A stretch of DNA of 6,407 nucleotides from UBA5499 sp002426275 (GTDB lineage: Bacteria; Bacillota; DTU084), in assembly GCA_937888735.1 (NCBI GenBank), contig CALASN010000199.1, positions 1 to 6,407 on the forward strand, read 5' to 3'. The notes beneath the pieces are model-generated. The model had not been told where the DNA came from and made no database searches. It was given only the letters and a program-made list of their open reading frames with translations. Below, in pieces: positions 5,090 to 6,407 of the stretch (its first letter is position 1; each line of letters begins with the position of its first letter). A program made the position numbers and the translations under genes.

Positions 5090-6070
5090 TCAAGTCGGCA
5101 GATATTTTTTTTCATATCCTGCAAGCGCAGTTTCAACCTGAGCGCAAGTTTCTAACTTATTGATTTGCTCCCGCAGCTTGGCTCCTCCAGGCAGGCCGCG
5201 GACATACCAGCCCAGATGCTTACGCATTTGCTTTATTCCCACTTCGCCTCTGCATTCCGCCACCTGGAAAAGATGCCGCCTGGCCAGTGCAAGGCGCTCT
5301 CTGCCTGAAGGCTGCGGGAGAAAATCCCCTGTTTGCAGGTAGGTTAAGATCTCTTCGGCCAGCCAAGGATTGCCCAGAAAAGCCCTGCCCACCATGATTC
5401 CCTGGCAGCCTGTCTGTGTGAGCATTCTCTTGGCATCCTGCGGAGACCTGATATCTCCATTGCCTATCACCGGCACAGACACCAACTGACTGATTCGCGC
5501 TATGGGCTCCAAATGCGCCTGCCCGCTGTAAAATTGCTCTCTGGTCCGGCCATGAACGGCGATGGCCGCAACGCCCGCATCTTCCAGCCGCAGCGCTATT
5601 TCCGCGGATCTGTCTTCATCCCAGCCCAGCCGGATCTTTGCCGTCACGGGAAGAGAGACAGCCGCGACAACCTGGCGTACGATTTCCGCAGCTGCGGCAG
5701 GGTCGCGCAATAAAGCCGCGCCCGCGCCGTTTCTTACTATTTTGTGGGTAGGACAGCCAAAATTGAGGTCTATTAAGTCAGCCTGCCCTGTCTGCTCCAC
5801 GAGCCGGGCAGCCTCAACCAAAGTATCCGGAGAACTGCCGAAAAGCTGCACCGCTCGCGGTCTTTCTTCTTCAGGACCGGCCAAAAGCTCCTTGGTCTTG
5901 GAATTGGCAAAAATTAACCCCTTGTCGCTGATCATCTCCGTGTAGACAAGAGCGCAACCAAAACCTTTCACCAGCCGGCGAAAGAAGGTATCGGTCACTC
6001 CCGCCATGGGAGCAAGTACAAGGGGATTAGAAAGTTGTACGGAGCCTATAGCCCATTTATTTAAGATCAT
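5090..6070 (-). CDS. dusB: tRNA-dihydrouridine synthase, DusB family
   Basis: Flavoenzyme that reduces uridine to dihydrouridine in the D-loop of tRNA using FMN and NADPH; cytoplasmic. The 326-aa protein has the typical length and motifs: N-terminal NPLVLAPMAGVTD (15-27) of the FMN-binding TIM barrel, DLNFGCP (101-107) with catalytic Cys106, KIRLGWDED (145-153), VHGRTREQFYSG (172-183), VIGNGDI (201-207), GIMVGRAFLGNPW (224-236), and a C-terminal helical domain with MRKHLGWY (282-289). An ORF extension to 6163 is rejected because it lacks family similarity and lies wholly inside rpmE. ATG 6070 overlaps the rpmE stop region by 14 nt and has only a weak ribosome binding site, so translation probably depends on rpmE. 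In many Firmicutes dusB lies close to greA and lysS; here three other genes intervene. Confidence 0.95.
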   Translation of the reverse strand: MILNKWAIGSVQLSNPLVLAPMAGVTDTFFRRLVKGFGCALVYTEMISDKGLIFANSKTKELLAGPEEERPRAVQLFGSSPDTLVEAARLVEQTGQADLIDLNFGCPTHKIVRNGAGAALLRDPAAAAEIVRQVVAAVSLPVTAKIRLGWDEDRSAEIALRLEDAGVAAIAVHGRTREQFYSGQAHLEPIARISQLVSVPVIGNGDIRSPQDAKRMLTQTGCQGIMVGRAFLGNPWLAEEILTYLQTGDFLPQPSGRERLALARRHLFQVAECRGEVGIKQMRKHLGWYVRGLPGGAKLREQINKLETCAQVETALAGYEKKYLPT

Positions 6071-6260
6071 ACTTCTTACGGAATTTTTCCACCTGACCTG
6101 CGGCCGCGAAGTTGCGCTGATTCTTTCCTGTATAGAAAGGATGACACTTGGAACAGATCTCAACTTTCATGTCCTTCTGCGTGGAGCCGACCTCAAAGAC
6201 GGCGCCGCAAGCACAAGTGATTGTGGTCTTTTGATATTCCGGATGGATTCCTGCTTTCAT
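6057..6260 (-). CDS. rpmE: 50S ribosomal protein L31, zinc-binding (C+) type
   Basis: Small protein of the large ribosomal subunit, involved in subunit bridging. The 67-aa product starts MKAGIHPEYQ and has CAC (Cys16, Cys18) and CSKC (Cys36, Cys39), the zinc-binding set of the C+ form, and ends with VEKFRKKYDLK. A near-perfect ribosome binding site GGAGGTGA (6267-6274) sits 6 nt before the ATG. A small spacer difference in GKNQRNFAAAGQVEKF is unremarkable. It is first in a two-gene unit with dusB and has its own promoter. Presence of the C+ form suggests that a zinc-free paralogue could exist elsewhere, but none is seen here. Confidence 0.97.
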   Translation of the reverse strand: MKAGIHPEYQKTTITCACGAVFEVGSTQKDMKVEICSKCHPFYTGKNQRNFAAAGQVEKFRKKYDLK

Positions 6261-6286
6261 TTTCTGTCACCTCCGTTGCACAGTAA

Positions 6287-6315
6287 ATTATAGCACAGGT
6301 TTATAATCAGCGCAA
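6287..6315 (-). promoter_or_regulatory. Promoter of rpmE-dusB
   Basis: The -10 box TATAAT (6287-6292) is perfect and preceded by TGC, an extended -10. A 17-bp spacer leads to -35 TTGCGC (6310-6315), a weak match. Predicted start near 6280, giving a leader of about 20 nt that holds the ribosome binding site. Confidence 0.65.
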
Positions 6316-6344
6316 TCTAAAAATTTCTTCCCAAAACCTCCCCT

Positions 6345-6404
6345 GATTTGAGAAAGTAAATGCACCTCCTTGGGTGCGTTTACTCTTACAAAGGAGGGGG
6401 GTGC
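6345..6404 (-). repeat. Hairpin repeat, copy 2 (upstream of rpmE)
   Basis: Second copy of the 60-bp repeat, ungapped relative to 5026-5085. Arms 6355-6366 and 6373-6384 form a 12-bp stem with one G-T around a 6-nt loop; the inner stem bases differ from copy 1 but still pair, as expected if the structure is selected. It lies at the window edge upstream of the rpmE promoter and could also be the 3' end or terminator of an unseen gene. Confidence 0.6.
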
Positions 6405-6407
6405 ATT

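Noticed and set aside
6071..6163. N-terminal extension of dusB
   Set aside because: These 31 codons lie wholly inside rpmE in another frame, and DusB proteins normally begin just before the NPLVLAPMAG motif.
5026..6404. Repeat pair as ends of an insertion sequence carrying rpmE-dusB
   Set aside because: The copies are in direct orientation, each is itself a palindrome, there is no transposase, and the enclosed genes are core genes.

Overview
The window reads as chromosome from a Gram-positive anaerobe, most likely a Clostridia/Peptococcaceae-type Firmicute. This is inferred from strong AAGGAGG-type ribosome binding sites, sigma-A promoters with 17-bp spacers, and the gene order dusB - greA - lysS - (rRNA operon), which echoes the yacF(dusB)-lysS-rrnJ order of Bacillus subtilis. 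All seven credible genes lie on the minus strand, so transcription runs from high to low coordinates. No gene, mobile element, CRISPR array or tRNA is seen on the plus strand.

Layout in transcription order. (1) 6345-6404: a 60-bp hairpin repeat. (2) 6315-5090: a promoter, then rpmE (ribosomal protein L31) overlapping dusB (tRNA dihydrouridine synthase). (3) 5085-5026: a second, ungapped copy of the repeat behind dusB. (4) 5020-2397: a compact three-gene operon with an elaborate promoter: a helix-turn-helix regulator, a 298-aa protein of unknown function (relatives are labelled quinate 5-dehydrogenase in databases, from memory), and a 362-aa NAD(P)-dependent reductase that resembles the cyanobacterial long-chain acyl-ACP reductase (AAR), including its acyl-binding cysteine. 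(5) 2400-258: a strong promoter overlapping the stop codon of the reductase gene, a roughly 140-nt leader with two hairpins, then greA and lysS. (6) 257-1: tandem rRNA-type promoters and what looks like the 5' leader of a 16S rRNA gene lying just outside the window.

The flanking genes are housekeeping functions for translation and transcription. The unusual part is the three-gene module between dusB and greA. A regulator, an uncharacterised protein and an AAR-like reductase are tightly coupled (ATGA overlap, then a 22-nt gap) and appear to be controlled by palindromes placed over the -35 box and the start site. The chemistry suggested by the reductase is formation of a fatty aldehyde from acyl-ACP or acyl-CoA. 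No aldehyde decarbonylase is present, so any aldehyde would have another fate. This is inference from motifs read by eye; no database search was possible.
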